Origin: Methylophaga sp.
Lineage (GTDB): Bacteria > Pseudomonadota > Gammaproteobacteria > Nitrosococcales > Methylophagaceae
Assembly (NCBI GenBank): GCA_002696735.1
Contig: NZSL01000008.1
Coordinates: 434,001-498,000, forward strand
DNA length: 64,000 nucleotides
Reading direction: 5' to 3'
The notes under the pieces were generated by a model, which saw only the letters and a program-made list of their open reading frames with translations, was not told where the DNA came from and did not search any database. The translations under genes were made by a program, and so were the position numbers. Of this stretch, positions 1 to 9,010 are shown one piece after another (within the stretch, counting starts at the first letter, position 1; each line of letters starts with the position of its first letter).

Positions 1-60
1 GACTTTGCCAGATTTTTTTCGGCCGCGCAATCCTGATAACAGAAATATATGTAACAGTTA

Positions 61-483
61 GGGCTTGTTGATCTTTCATCTCCACCAGTGCTGGCGATTA
101 TTTTTGTGTCTGGCAAGGCGGAAAACCCACCTTGTAGCCTTACTACATAATTGATTGACAACGCAGGCGCTCGCAAAAATAGTCGGAGCCCTTCGGGTTG
201 CGACTGAAAAAGCGTCACTTATGTCCACGGATGGGCGGTATACTGGCGCGCCAGGGAGGCGTGCGCCGGTCTGGGTGGCCTACATGGATGTAGGTCAGGG
301 GCGTGAGCAGGATGCGGAAGCTTTGCTCGTCACTTATTTAGAATGACTACAAAAACGCCGGGAGCGTTTTTGAGCGTAAGCCCCAATGGGGACATGGATG
401 TATCTCACAAAAGGCACCCCTCGTGCCTTGATTGACGCTTTTTCAGCTCACAATAGAGGTGGAGATGAGAGCTCAACAAGCCC
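61..483. mobile_element. MITE-like element with 26-bp terminal inverted repeats
   Basis: The ends 61-86 and 458-483 are imperfect inverted repeats matching at 24 of 26 positions, beginning GGGCTTGTTGATCTTTC. A TA dinucleotide lies directly outside each end (59-60 and 484-485), which is the target duplication expected of IS630/Tc1-type insertion. Inside are a perfect 14-bp inverted repeat (204-217 with 433-446), a hairpin at 351-371, and a direct repeat of ACATGGATGTA. The interior looks more GC-rich than its surroundings. No transposase is encoded; the 63-codon frame inside has no recognisable domain. I infer a non-autonomous element moved by a transposase elsewhere in the genome. Confidence 0.7.
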
Positions 484-492
484 TAGCAAAAA

Positions 493-963
493 CTAATTTC
501 CCGCAGTGTTCGACAAGTCAAACTGGCCGCTCTCTTCTATGTTTAGATAAGGCACGAACCTTCCCATATCCAGTTTTGCCTTGAAGCGGTAATCAAGGCT
601 TTTTGCCTGCCCGGAAAACAATCGATTCAGTAAGCGGGCGCTACCCAGTAAATCTGGACTGGCTTCAATGGTAAAATCAGCCATACCATAGGCTGGAACA
701 CGCGGTAAATCCGGTGTCGCACCGCTTAAAACCCGATTATTTTCCACTTCAATCGAATAACTCATGCCTTTTAACGGTAAGGCATTCCGGTTTGGATTAA
801 TGATCTGCAATCCAATAATAAATCTCGGCGCCAGACCATTCGATTCAGGTGCAAATGAAAATGAGGTGATATTGACCTGTGGCTGTTCATAGTTGGGCGA
901 CCAACTGGCACAACCAGATAAGAAAGCTATGGTTATCAGACAAACCGTTCTTAGCAGTGACAT
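493..963 (-). CDS. LEA14/WHy-like lipoprotein
   Basis: A 156-aa protein with a short hydrophobic leader ending in a lipobox (L-S-G-C, Cys18), so it should be lipidated and membrane anchored facing the periplasm. The body is a single predicted beta-sandwich with the N-P-N motif (I-I-N-P-N-R) and the spacing of the LEA type 2 / WHy family, whose bacterial members are small lipoproteins of unclear, possibly desiccation or stress-related, function. The ATG at 961-963 follows a GGAAATGAT stretch. It appears monocistronic. The family call rests on pattern recognition; the role is unknown. Confidence 0.7.
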   Translation of the reverse strand: MSLLRTVCLITIAFLSGCASWSPNYEQPQVNITSFSFAPESNGLAPRFIIGLQIINPNRNALPLKGMSYSIEVENNRVLSGATPDLPRVPAYGMADFTIEASPDLLGSARLLNRLFSGQAKSLDYRFKAKLDMGRFVPYLNIEESGQFDLSNTAGN

Positions 964-1094
964 ATCATTTCCATTCTGGCGTTAAAAAGTAAGTCTAAAC
1001 CATACAGATAGTATTGGTTCAAAGAAAAAAGCGACATACCATTGAGCTTACTCAACAGAACTGCCGCTTGATTAAAAATGGACTGATAAAAGTG

Positions 1095-1466
1095 TTATTG
1101 CCCGCGCTTCTGAACAGGTTCTACCTCATCCATTTCATGAGCAGGATGCATCGCATTATCTTCTTCTACAGCATTTAAACGATTTTCCTGATACGCATCT
1201 TTAGATTCTTTATTAATACGTTCAGCAGACTCGCCCATATCATGGGCTGGATGATTACCATCCGACGATATATCTGCCGAACTATTGGCGGCTTTATCTT
1301 TTTCCCATTGATAATCGGCCTGCTGATCTATTTCCGCAGCTGTCGGCGAGACGGAGTTATCCATTTTATGAGCAGGATGCTTGCTAGTATTTTCATTGGC
1401 AGCAAACGCAGAGGTGCTGGCAAAAAGAGTTGTCAGGGCGACTGTGTAAAAACATTGTTTTAACAT
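1095..1466 (-). CDS. Secreted protein with three HPAH(K/D/E)M repeats
   Basis: A 123-aa protein with a Sec signal peptide (hydrophobic stretch about residues 8-20, likely cleavage after A-F-A at 21-23). The mature part is very polar and has three copies of H-P-A-H-x-M, starting at residues 30, 72 and 107, each followed within one or two residues by Asp or Glu. Nothing else in it looks folded, so it may be disordered, and the paired His plus Met would suit Cu or other metal binding in the periplasm. The start is secure: a full AGGAGG lies 5 nt before the ATG. I do not recognise a named family. Metal binding is inference. Confidence 0.75.
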   Translation of the reverse strand: MLKQCFYTVALTTLFASTSAFAANENTSKHPAHKMDNSVSPTAAEIDQQADYQWEKDKAANSSADISSDGNHPAHDMGESAERINKESKDAYQENRLNAVEEDNAMHPAHEMDEVEPVQKRGQ

Positions 1467-1705
1467 GGCGGCCTCCTTTTATAGTGGTTAAAAACAGCTT
1501 AAATAAAATGGCTGCTAACCATTTACTGTTTCATACACCCTAACGAATATCACCACTCACATCAAACTGACGAAAAATATAACCAACCCCTTTTAAATCA
1601 ACAGTTTAACTGTTAATTTAGGCCAAATTCAGTATTCTAACCATAGATAAGGTGAAAAACTTCCTTACCTTTGCTTATCAACCATTTTTCATTACTTTCA
1701 ATGTG

Positions 1706-3382
1706 TTATGCTGCTTCACGCTGCATTGTGAGAAAACGATTTACCCCATTGATTAGCGCTTTAATGGCGGCCCGGCTGATATTTTTATCCTGTCCGACAC
1801 CAAATACCGGTTGAGCATTACCCACTTTCATTTCAACATAACTCACCGCTATGGCTTCTGAACCGCTTCCGATGCCGTGTTCATGGTAATCAACAACAGA
1901 AATATCCTGCTGAATATGTTCAGACAAGGCCTTTGCAACCGCATCAACTGGTCCGGTCCCTTTGGCCTGAAGTGTGAAGGGTGTTGTCCCGTGATCCAAT
2001 TGAACCTCAGCGCTGGCAATATCTTGTGAATCATCCACTACGCTACTGCTTCTGAAACGGTAAGGCGTGTTGACAGCGAGATAAGCTTCATCAAACAATT
2101 GCGCTATAGTTGCAGCATTAATTTCCTTGCCACTACTGTCACTGTGCTGTTGCACAATTTTACTGAATTCAATCTGCAAGCGACGCGGCAACTCAAATCC
2201 AGCATTTTGTTGTAACAGGAAGCTCACCCCGCCTTTACCCGATTGGCTATTCACCCTGACCACCGCATCGTAACTTCGATGTAAATCCGCCGGATCAATT
2301 GGCAGATACGGTACTTCCCAGAAACCTTCCGGATCCTGTTTGGCCAAGCCTTTTTTAATGGCATCCTGATGGGATCCCGAAAACGCGGTAAACACCAATT
2401 CACCGGCATAGGGATGACGAGGATGCACCGGTAACTGGGTGCACTCTTCGGCCAATTGACGAACCTGATCTATCTGGCTGAAATCCAAACCGGGATGAAT
2501 ACCTTGAGAATATAAATTCAACGCCAGCGTCACCAAATCGACATTGCCGGTACGCTCGCCATTACCAAACAAACAGCCTTCCACCCGATCAGCGCCAGCC
2601 ATCACTGCCAACTCAGCAGCTGCAACAGCAGTACCGCGATCATTATGCGGGTGCACACTCAGAATAATGCTGTCTCGATTGTTTAAATTACGATGCATCC
2701 ATTCAATCTGGTCGGCATAGGTATTGGGTGTCGACATTTCAACCGTTGCCGGCAAATTGAATATCATCTTTTTCTCTGGTGTTGGCTGCCAGATGGCTGA
2801 CACGGCATCACAAACTTCTTTGGCAAAATCCACCTCCGTGCTGGAGAACACTTCAGGTGAATATTGGTAAACCCATTCGGTTTCCGGGTGTTGTTCTGTT
2901 AACGCCTTAACCCAGCGCGTGCCGCGTTCGGCAATCTCTTTCACGCCGGCTTTATCGGTGTTGTAAACGATTTTGCGAAACTCCGGAGCAATCGGATTGT
3001 ACATATGTAAAATGGCCCGACGAGCCCCTTTAAGTGACTCTACAGTGCGTTCAATTAAATCCTGACGGGCCTGGGTCAATACTTCAATAGTGACATCCTC
3101 CGGGATCACATTTTCTTCGATCAGACGACGGACCAGATTAAAGTCAGTTTCCGAGGCAGACGGAAATCCGACCTCGATTTCCTTAAAGCCCATTTCCACC
3201 AGGGCTTTGAAATAACGCATTTTGGTTTCGATCGACATCGGATCAATCAATGCCTGATTGCCATCACGCAGATCGGTGCTCATCCAGATAGGCGGCTTTT
3301 CAATCACCTGATTCGGCCATTGGCGATCCGGTAATTGAATTGGCTCAAAGCGACGATATTTTTGAGCGGGATTGGCAATCAT
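1706..3382 (-). CDS. leuA: 2-isopropylmalate synthase
   Basis: Condenses acetyl-CoA with 2-oxoisovalerate, the first step of leucine synthesis. The 558-aa product has the catalytic D-L-R-D-G-N-Q motif at residues 37-43, the metal-binding H-P-H-N-D motif, and a C-terminal LeuA dimer regulatory domain that normally binds leucine. The length and the opening I-A-N-P-A-Q-K-Y fit the longer yeast/actinobacterial-type LeuA rather than the 523-aa E. coli enzyme. An in-frame extension to 3487 exists, but the ATG at 3382 has AGGAG 8 nt upstream and begins exactly at the family N-terminus. It is transcribed away from an Lrp-type gene, a plausible regulator. Confidence 0.93.
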   Translation of the reverse strand: MIANPAQKYRRFEPIQLPDRQWPNQVIEKPPIWMSTDLRDGNQALIDPMSIETKMRYFKALVEMGFKEIEVGFPSASETDFNLVRRLIEENVIPEDVTIEVLTQARQDLIERTVESLKGARRAILHMYNPIAPEFRKIVYNTDKAGVKEIAERGTRWVKALTEQHPETEWVYQYSPEVFSSTEVDFAKEVCDAVSAIWQPTPEKKMIFNLPATVEMSTPNTYADQIEWMHRNLNNRDSIILSVHPHNDRGTAVAAAELAVMAGADRVEGCLFGNGERTGNVDLVTLALNLYSQGIHPGLDFSQIDQVRQLAEECTQLPVHPRHPYAGELVFTAFSGSHQDAIKKGLAKQDPEGFWEVPYLPIDPADLHRSYDAVVRVNSQSGKGGVSFLLQQNAGFELPRRLQIEFSKIVQQHSDSSGKEINAATIAQLFDEAYLAVNTPYRFRSSSVVDDSQDIASAEVQLDHGTTPFTLQAKGTGPVDAVAKALSEHIQQDISVVDYHEHGIGSGSEAIAVSYVEMKVGNAQPVFGVGQDKNISRAAIKALINGVNRFLTMQREAA

Positions 3383-3714
3383 CTTCTGACTCCTGAGTCT
3401 GGATAAGCAAAATAGAGTGCCTGAGAGCGTAGTTTTTTTAGGGACGCTTCCGGCAGGTTTATTTAATAAGGATTGGAGGGTAACCAATCTTTTTCAGTTT
3501 CCGCCATTCACTTGTGATGAACTTGAGGGAACTGCGTTAAACAAAGCTTGTGGCTCATAACACTACCGGTTCAGGCATGTGGAATAGTATAAAGAGACAG
3601 CTGCAGAATTAAATTGCTAAAGTTTCATGAAAACGTCTCCAATACAAATATAATTGCTGATAAAGTTAATTTTTAAGCATAAAATGCTTTTAATGTATTT
3701 TATTGGAGTAAATC
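3383..3714. promoter_or_regulatory. Divergent leuA / Lrp-type regulator intergenic region
   Basis: This 332-bp AT-rich region must hold promoters for leuA (minus) and the Lrp-family gene (plus). On the leuA side a weak stem can form (AGCGT with ACGCT around an A-rich loop, about 3424-3451), followed by CTCAGG. A 14-codon frame there contains only one leucine codon, so I see no classical leucine leader peptide. I could not assign -35/-10 boxes or Lrp sites with confidence. Confidence 0.4.
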
Positions 3715-4185
3715 ATGACTGAAAAACTGGATCGATATGATCATATGATTCTCGATATTCTGCAAAAGCAGGGCCGCATTTCCAATCAGGAACTGGCCGA
3801 AGCGATTAACCTATCTCCCTCCCCTACGCTTCGACGTGTCAAACAGATGGAAGAGAATGGTTTGATCGATGGTTATGTGGCGTTATTAAATGCACGTAAG
3901 CTTGGGCTGACACTGATGGCTTTTATCGGCATTAGTATGGATAAACATACCCCGGAACGCTTTAGTGGTCTGGAAGAAAAGCTCGCCAGTTACCCGGAAG
4001 TATTGGAATGTCACTTGATTACCGGTCAATCAGCAGATTACTTGCTCAAAGTGATCGTCAAGGACATGGATGCCTATCAGCAGTTTCTGTTGCAGAAACT
4101 CACTCGAATTGAAGGAGTGACCGGTGTGCATACGTCGTTTGTGATGAAATCACCGATAAAATCGACGGCATTACCATTAGATTAA
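3715..4185 (+). CDS. Lrp/AsnC family transcriptional regulator
   Basis: A 156-aa DNA-binding protein. Residues about 4-60 form the AsnC-type winged helix-turn-helix (I-S-N-Q-E-L-A-E-A-I-N-L-S-P-S-P), and residues 70-145 the RAM ligand-binding domain that mediates oligomerisation and amino-acid sensing. GGAG precedes the ATG by 7 nt. It faces away from leuA across a shared regulatory region, so control of leucine synthesis or of itself is likely but not shown. The length is normal for the family; it may be Lrp-like rather than the global Lrp. Confidence 0.9.
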   Translation: MTEKLDRYDHMILDILQKQGRISNQELAEAINLSPSPTLRRVKQMEENGLIDGYVALLNARKLGLTLMAFIGISMDKHTPERFSGLEEKLASYPEVLECHLITGQSADYLLKVIVKDMDAYQQFLLQKLTRIEGVTGVHTSFVMKSPIKSTALPLD

Positions 4186-4209
4186 TGCTCCGTTCAGGTC
4201 GCTTTAGTG

Positions 4210-5085
4210 TCAGGATTTCTCTAAATGCTCACGAATAGACTGTAATTCAAGTCGATGGGCATCAGTCGCCTGAGGATAGGCCAATGGCAACGCACTCAAT
4301 GTGTTTAAAAAGATTTCCGAAATAATTAACCGGGCATTCTTTTTATCATCAGCAGGGATGATGTACCACGGTGCCTCTTTCGTTGTTGAAGCATTAATGC
4401 ACTCTTCGTACGCTTTGGTATAGTCATCCCAGAATTCACGTTGTTCAATATCTGCAGTAGTCAGTTTCCAGTTTTTATCGGGGTCATCGATTCTCTGCAT
4501 AAAACGTCTGGCCTGCTCATCCTTGGATTGATGTAAAAAGAACTTAATGATTCGGGTGCCACTTCGATGCAAATGTGCTTCATGTTCCAGAATGGAACGG
4601 TAACGGTTCTGCCAGAAGCTTTTTTTGGGGGGCAGTTTATCGGGTAAGCGCTGTGACACCAGAAACTCAGGATGCACTTTAACAATCAGCACCTCTTCAT
4701 AATAGGAGCGATTAAAAATACCGATCCGTCCCCGTTCAGGCAGGCAACGTGCCGTTCGCCAAAGAAAATCATGTTCCAGTTCGTTTGCACTGGGCTGTTT
4801 AAAGCTGAATACCTGAAAACCCTGTGGATTAATACCTGACATCACATGCCGTATAGCGCCATCCTTTCCCGCGGCATCCATGCCCTGAAAAATCAGCAGT
4901 ATCGAATAATGATTATCGGCATAAAGCATATGCTGCAACTCACTTAATGCCTCAACATTCTGTTTCAGTATTTTTTGGTAGTGTTTTTTTGAGGTATATA
5001 AAGGATCAATCAGAGTAGGCCATTTCTTCAGATTAATCTTGCTGTCTGGCAAGGCCTGAAAATCGCTGATATTGAGCTTCATCAT
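4210..5085 (-). CDS. PPK2-family polyphosphate:nucleotide phosphotransferase
   Basis: A 291-aa cytoplasmic kinase that uses inorganic polyphosphate to phosphorylate nucleotides. Walker A G-M-D-A-A-G-K-D-G lies at residues 68-76 and the Walker B/lid region (G-I-F-N-R-S-Y-Y-E-E) about 122-131. These match the single-domain PPK2 group with about 290 residues. Whether the acceptor is AMP, ADP or GDP cannot be read from the sequence. It starts with two adjacent ATGs after AAAGG; the first is used here. The gene ends convergent to the Lrp-type gene, about 24 nt away. Confidence 0.88.
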   Translation of the reverse strand: MMKLNISDFQALPDSKINLKKWPTLIDPLYTSKKHYQKILKQNVEALSELQHMLYADNHYSILLIFQGMDAAGKDGAIRHVMSGINPQGFQVFSFKQPSANELEHDFLWRTARCLPERGRIGIFNRSYYEEVLIVKVHPEFLVSQRLPDKLPPKKSFWQNRYRSILEHEAHLHRSGTRIIKFFLHQSKDEQARRFMQRIDDPDKNWKLTTADIEQREFWDDYTKAYEECINASTTKEAPWYIIPADDKKNARLIISEIFLNTLSALPLAYPQATDAHRLELQSIREHLEKS

Positions 5086-5163
5086 TATTGCCTTTGAAGG
5101 TATGAATCTGTCGGGATGTATTTTCGCTTATTAGACGCTTGAAAATCTCAAAGGACAAATTTC

Positions 5164-6177
5164 CTATAATGGTGATTCAGGGAAATCCTTATTAACCTGC
5201 CAAAGCCCATCAGAAAAATAGCCTTGGGAATCTTGCCAGTTTTTCAACACATTAAAGCCGGTTTCATTGGCCATTTTATGCATATCTGATAGCAGGTATT
5301 TATGTGACAGTTCAAGATGGATGGCTTCATAGGGGTTAAATTCAAAGGTTTTCTCCAGCGCCCCGATATGTACTTCCTGTTGCTCCAGCGAGACTAAATA
5401 ACTCTCCATCGCCCCATGCCGCGGATTATACATTCCATGATGCGAAAATCGGTTTAAATCAAACTCACCATCCAGCTCATTATTAATGCGGGTTAATACA
5501 TTCAAATTAAAAGCGCGGGTAATGCCTTTTTTGTCGTTATAAGCCCGGGTTAGTACATCAATATCTTTTTTCAAATCAAAACCAATTAACAATAAATCAT
5601 TATGATTCAGACACTTCCAGATACTGTGCAAAAACCGTTTGGCACTTGGAAAGTCAAAGTTGCCGATATTGGAGCCCAGCAACAGCACCAGTTTGCGACT
5701 GTCAGATGTGTTTTCAAGGTGGCGGATACTGGCAAAATAATCACCGACAATACCGTGAGTAGTTAGCGTCGGATGAGATTGATTTAATGAACTGATCAGA
5801 TCTGCCATCGCCGATTCAGAAATATCGATGGGTATGTAAGAAAACGCATCAGTGGATTCTAATAGTTTGCTCAGCAAAACTTTAGTCTTACAGCCATCCC
5901 CGGCGCCCAACTCGACAATTTCAAATGGCTTATCCTGGATAAATCCAGCAAGTTCAGATCCAACCTTACTAAGGATTTCAAATTCACAACGTGTTGGATA
6001 ATATTCCTCCAACTCGGTGATCTGTTCAAATAACTTACTGCCTTTGGCATCATAAAAATATTTACTTGGCAGATATTTGGTGGGTGCTGAGAATCCCATT
6101 AAAACATCAAAAGCAAATTGCTCTTTAAGGGCATCTTGCGTTTGATTTCGAATTGAATCCAGAACCAGATAGGTCAT
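5164..6177 (-). CDS. egtD: L-histidine N(alpha)-methyltransferase EgtD
   Basis: A 337-aa SAM-dependent enzyme that trimethylates histidine to hercynine, the first committed step of ergothioneine synthesis. The family opening K-Y-F-Y-D-A-K-G-S-K-L-F is at residues 39-50 and the SAM-binding V-E-L-G-A-G-D-G at 88-95, in the Methyltransf_33 fold. The ATG overlaps the egtB stop codon by one base (TAATG), so the two are almost certainly translated in a coupled way. No egtA, egtC or egtE is nearby. Confidence 0.93.
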   Translation of the reverse strand: MTYLVLDSIRNQTQDALKEQFAFDVLMGFSAPTKYLPSKYFYDAKGSKLFEQITELEEYYPTRCEFEILSKVGSELAGFIQDKPFEIVELGAGDGCKTKVLLSKLLESTDAFSYIPIDISESAMADLISSLNQSHPTLTTHGIVGDYFASIRHLENTSDSRKLVLLLGSNIGNFDFPSAKRFLHSIWKCLNHNDLLLIGFDLKKDIDVLTRAYNDKKGITRAFNLNVLTRINNELDGEFDLNRFSHHGMYNPRHGAMESYLVSLEQQEVHIGALEKTFEFNPYEAIHLELSHKYLLSDMHKMANETGFNVLKNWQDSQGYFSDGLWQVNKDFPESPL

Positions 6178-7487
6178 TACAAATCCTTTGCCAAACGAAT
6201 ACCGGTAAAAGCCCAGCGATCATATGGGCGGTAAAAATTTCGATAACTGGCACGCATGTGATGTTTAGGTGTTGCCACACAACCACCTTTCAAAACATAC
6301 TGATTCGCCATGAACTTACCGTTATATTCGCCGAGCGACGTATTAGATGTTCTGTATCCAGGATAGGGTGAATAAGCACTGTTAGTCCATTGCCAGAGCA
6401 GACCAGTATCAAATTCATCACATGCCCTGTCAGGAGAAGGATAAATTGATTGTTCCGGATCCCAGAAAGCGTTTTCAGCCTCAAACAACTGTCTGTTACG
6501 AGAAGTATACGACTCCAGTTCAAACTCAGTAGGCAGTCGTGCCCCCATCCATCGCGCATAGGCATCGGCTTCATAAAAACTGATATGACTCACCGGTAAA
6601 TTCGGGTTTAAAGGTTGCAGACCACGGAGATGATATTCATCCCAGTGATGGTTTTGTTTACGCCAGTATAGCGGATGGGTCATTTGGTTTTGCTGCACCC
6701 AGTCCCAGCCATCACTTAACCATAGCTCTGGACGACGATAGCCACCATCGGTCATAAAATCCATATATTCGCCATTGTTAATCAGCCGATCAGCCAACTG
6801 AAAACCACTAATCCAGCGCCGATGGCGGGGACGTTCATTGTCATAGGAGAACTCATCCAAACGCGCACCAAACAGAGAGATATTTTCTGTCCATTCCAAC
6901 CAGCCCAGGGCTCTGGCAGGTAATAAAATATCATCGGCATCAGCAGTCTGTTCATAGGCAGCAGACCAAGGCTGATTACCCAGAATAAATTTGATATCCA
7001 TTAACAACAATTCCTGATGCTGCTGCTCGTGTTGTATTCCGGTGGCAATTATTTCCAGTTGTTGTTCAGACAGAGCGTGCGATTCAAAAAGCTCAACAAT
7101 CGCCTCGGTAATCTGCTGTCGATAAAGCATGATTTCTTTCACTGTCGGCCGAGACAGTTGACCACGATTGGACTGCTGCCAATGGGCACCCTGACTTTTA
7201 TAATACGAGTTGAATAAAAAATGATATTGAGGCGATTTGCTGGTTTGCGCTAGCTGAAGTGGTGCTAAAACAAAACAATCAAAAAACCAGGATGTATGGG
7301 CCAAATGCCATTTTGGTGGACTGACATAAGCGGCTGGCTGTACGACCAGATCTTCAATTTCCAAATTGGCACAAATCTTTTCCGTTTGTTGGCGGACTTC
7401 TATAAACGCTTCCTGTAAAGAAGTTTCGAGTTCTTCATTTACTTGCCCAAATACAGTTGGGTCTATTGCACTATTTTTTCTTGTCAT
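6177..7487 (-). CDS. egtB: Ergothioneine biosynthesis sulfoxide synthase EgtB
   Basis: A non-heme iron enzyme that joins hercynine to a thiol (gamma-glutamylcysteine or cysteine) with oxygen. The 436-aa protein has an N-terminal DinB-type helical domain with the iron ligands H64 (in H-T-S-W-F) and the H153-x3-H157 pair (H-E-Q-Q-H-Q-E), then a C-terminal FGE-sulfatase domain (A-R-W-M-G-A-R-L-P-T-E-F-E ... G-I-R-L-A). I chose the ATG at 7487, which has GGAG 8 nt upstream; an in-frame GTG at 7520 would add 11 residues. With egtD this makes a two-gene operon, the usual minimal proteobacterial arrangement. Confidence 0.92.
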   Translation of the reverse strand: MTRKNSAIDPTVFGQVNEELETSLQEAFIEVRQQTEKICANLEIEDLVVQPAAYVSPPKWHLAHTSWFFDCFVLAPLQLAQTSKSPQYHFLFNSYYKSQGAHWQQSNRGQLSRPTVKEIMLYRQQITEAIVELFESHALSEQQLEIIATGIQHEQQHQELLLMDIKFILGNQPWSAAYEQTADADDILLPARALGWLEWTENISLFGARLDEFSYDNERPRHRRWISGFQLADRLINNGEYMDFMTDGGYRRPELWLSDGWDWVQQNQMTHPLYWRKQNHHWDEYHLRGLQPLNPNLPVSHISFYEADAYARWMGARLPTEFELESYTSRNRQLFEAENAFWDPEQSIYPSPDRACDEFDTGLLWQWTNSAYSPYPGYRTSNTSLGEYNGKFMANQYVLKGGCVATPKHHMRASYRNFYRPYDRWAFTGIRLAKDL

Positions 7488-7624
7488 TGATTCAACTCCA
7501 TATTGGGTTTTATCAACCACCTGACCTTTTGAAGTCGCGATAAGCTGGTTAACTTAAGAGCCGAAGAGCTCAATAGCAAACACCTGCGGCTTGCATCGGC
7601 GATAAACCTTGTTCATTTAGCACT

Positions 7625-7662
7625 GTTAGCAGAGTCGTATTAGCGACTCCGCTAACTTTTTT
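7625..7662 (+). terminator. Rho-independent-type hairpin, plus orientation
   Basis: A 13-bp stem with one mismatch (7625-7637 with 7644-7656) closes a 6-nt loop and is followed by six T on the plus strand. No plus-strand gene precedes it, so it may act on antisense transcripts or as a processing hairpin between the 23-aa peptide gene and egtB. There is no T-run on the minus side. Confidence 0.5.
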
Positions 7663-7672
7663 GCTGTTAAAT

Positions 7673-7744
7673 TTAAAGCAGGATCGCCAATAAAATAATG
7701 ATGGGAATTGGCACACCTAAAAACCATAAAAGAATGGATCGCAT
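7673..7744 (-). CDS. 23-residue single-span membrane peptide
   Basis: A short gene encoding M-R-S-I-L-L-W-F-L-G-V-P-I-P-I-I-I and on to L-L, almost all hydrophobic and able to span a membrane once. The start is well supported: a perfect AAGGAG lies 7 nt before the ATG. The G-V-P-I-P-I-I-I core resembles very small proteins often left unannotated in proteobacterial genomes. It lies 41 nt beyond the 3' end of the next membrane-protein gene, with which it may be co-transcribed. The function is unknown. Confidence 0.7.
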   Translation of the reverse strand: MRSILLWFLGVPIPIIILLAILL

Positions 7745-7785
7745 GTTATTTCTCCTTAACAATATTTGTCATCATGCCACTACAA

Positions 7786-8640
7786 TTAATGAATGATGGA
7801 ATCGCGTTGGCGACCACCAACTGTCGCCATAAAGCTGGCGATATATGCGCCAATCAATAACGCGACAAATATCCATAATGATGCGAAGGTAGCGCCTTCC
7901 AAAGCAGTATCGGCTGCTTCACGAGCAGTCTGCTCAGCATCCGCTAACGCTTGCTCTGCACGTTCGATGACATTATCAACACGTTGCTCTGCTTCGGATT
8001 CATCTAATTCGGTATAGTTCGCCACCAATCCAACGACATATTGTTTATCGTCTTCGTTTAGCTCGCCGTCACGCAAGGCTTGAACCAATATGGTGGATAA
8101 TTCATCACGAACATTGCCATCAGCACGTTGAGCAATTTCAGTCCCTGGCGCTGTACGTAATAGTGCATCGGTAAAATAATCAGAGGATTCAGATGCCGCT
8201 TCACTAATGGCAGGGGTTACTGAAGATGCGCCTTGTACCAGAGAAGCACCTGCCTTGGTTGTACCACTGATAACAGCACCCACACTTGAGAGAATTAAAA
8301 GTGCGACCAACAGCGTTGCCACAGCCCAACTGATCAGGCCGTGCGCGGTATCACGAAAATAAATTTCATCAATATTGATATCAGTCCATCGGGTTCGGAG
8401 TCGTCCAGCGATATAGCCACCTAAACCTGCTGCCACAATTTGTGTGATGGTTAACCAGGTTATGGTCGACCATCCAATGGTTTCCATTGTGACGCCTTCA
8501 TTCTGCCAAGGTGAAATAACTGAAAAGCCCAGACCGAAACCAAGTATTAACATGATTAACGTCATGGCCGCTGCACTGACAGCACCAGCGAAAATGGCTG
8601 CCCATGACACGCTGCTATTATTTGCTGAGAGAGTTTCCAT
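7786..8640 (-). CDS. Hypothetical multi-span membrane protein
   Basis: A 284-aa protein with four predicted membrane segments: two near the N-terminus (about residues 13-40 and 58-80), one about 100-120, and one at the C-terminus (about 255-275). Between the third and fourth is a 120-residue soluble part rich in Ala, Glu and Asp, with a helical A-x-E-x-A stretch probably forming a coiled coil. The ATG at 8640 has AAGGA 7 nt upstream; a TTG 9 codons earlier has no ribosome-binding site. Similar uncharacterised proteins occur in other proteobacteria. I assign no function. Confidence 0.75.
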   Translation of the reverse strand: METLSANNSSVSWAAIFAGAVSAAAMTLIMLILGFGLGFSVISPWQNEGVTMETIGWSTITWLTITQIVAAGLGGYIAGRLRTRWTDINIDEIYFRDTAHGLISWAVATLLVALLILSSVGAVISGTTKAGASLVQGASSVTPAISEAASESSDYFTDALLRTAPGTEIAQRADGNVRDELSTILVQALRDGELNEDDKQYVVGLVANYTELDESEAEQRVDNVIERAEQALADAEQTAREAADTALEGATFASLWIFVALLIGAYIASFMATVGGRQRDSIIH

Positions 8641-9010
8641 ATTGCGTTCCTTATAATTAGCTTTCAAATCCGGATTTGTTTTTTGTAAGTAAAGTATTTT
8701 GGTATGACTACCAGGGAAATATCGTTTAAGTATGTGGCCGGATTTAATCCCGGCCTAGGGGCTGTTGATCTTTCAGAGGCGGCTATGAAAGATCAACAGC
8801 CACTGATGAATAAATCAGAATCCCAACGGATACTTCTCGCCATGTACCAACATGGAAAAAAACACCGTAGTGCCTACGTTGAAATGACTGTTTATGACAC
8901 TAGTGAGTTTAAGGTAGCAAGCTAATCTGCCAACTGATATTACATAGGTTAAAGTTTGAACAAATAGTCACTTGCTATTTTTGATTGAGAAGCAAATTGA
9001 ATGTAATTAC
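8641..9010. other. Non-coding stretch with two tandem hairpins and an orphan frame
   Basis: This 370-bp gap between two minus-strand genes holds a GGCCGG/CCGGCC hairpin (8736-8755) and a perfect 16-bp inverted repeat (8760-8775 with 8786-8801). The second repeat shares its sequence with the ends of the MITE-like element at 61-483. A 73-codon plus-strand frame (8704-8925) runs through the hairpins without a ribosome-binding site and looks like no protein I know; it may be the remnant of an interrupted gene. Confidence 0.5.
8757..8801. repeat. Perfect inverted repeat related to the MITE ends
   Basis: GGCTGTTGATCTTTCA (8760-8775) is repeated exactly in inverse at 8786-8801 with a 10-nt spacer. 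Extended one way it reads AGGGGCTGTTGATCTTT, close to AGGGCTTGTTGATCTTT at the left end of the element at 61. It looks like two element ends brought together after loss of the interior, or a solo hairpin of the same family. Confidence 0.6.

Noticed and set aside
155..346. 63-codon frame inside the MITE-like element
   Set aside because: No ribosome-binding site or recognisable domain; it runs through the repeat structure and is most likely chance.
3383..3487. N-terminal extension of leuA
   Set aside because: A good ribosome-binding site and the family N-terminus both point to the ATG at 3382.
8704..8925. 73-codon plus-strand frame
   Set aside because: It crosses two hairpins, has no Shine-Dalgarno and no recognisable sequence; kept only as a note in the intergenic entry.
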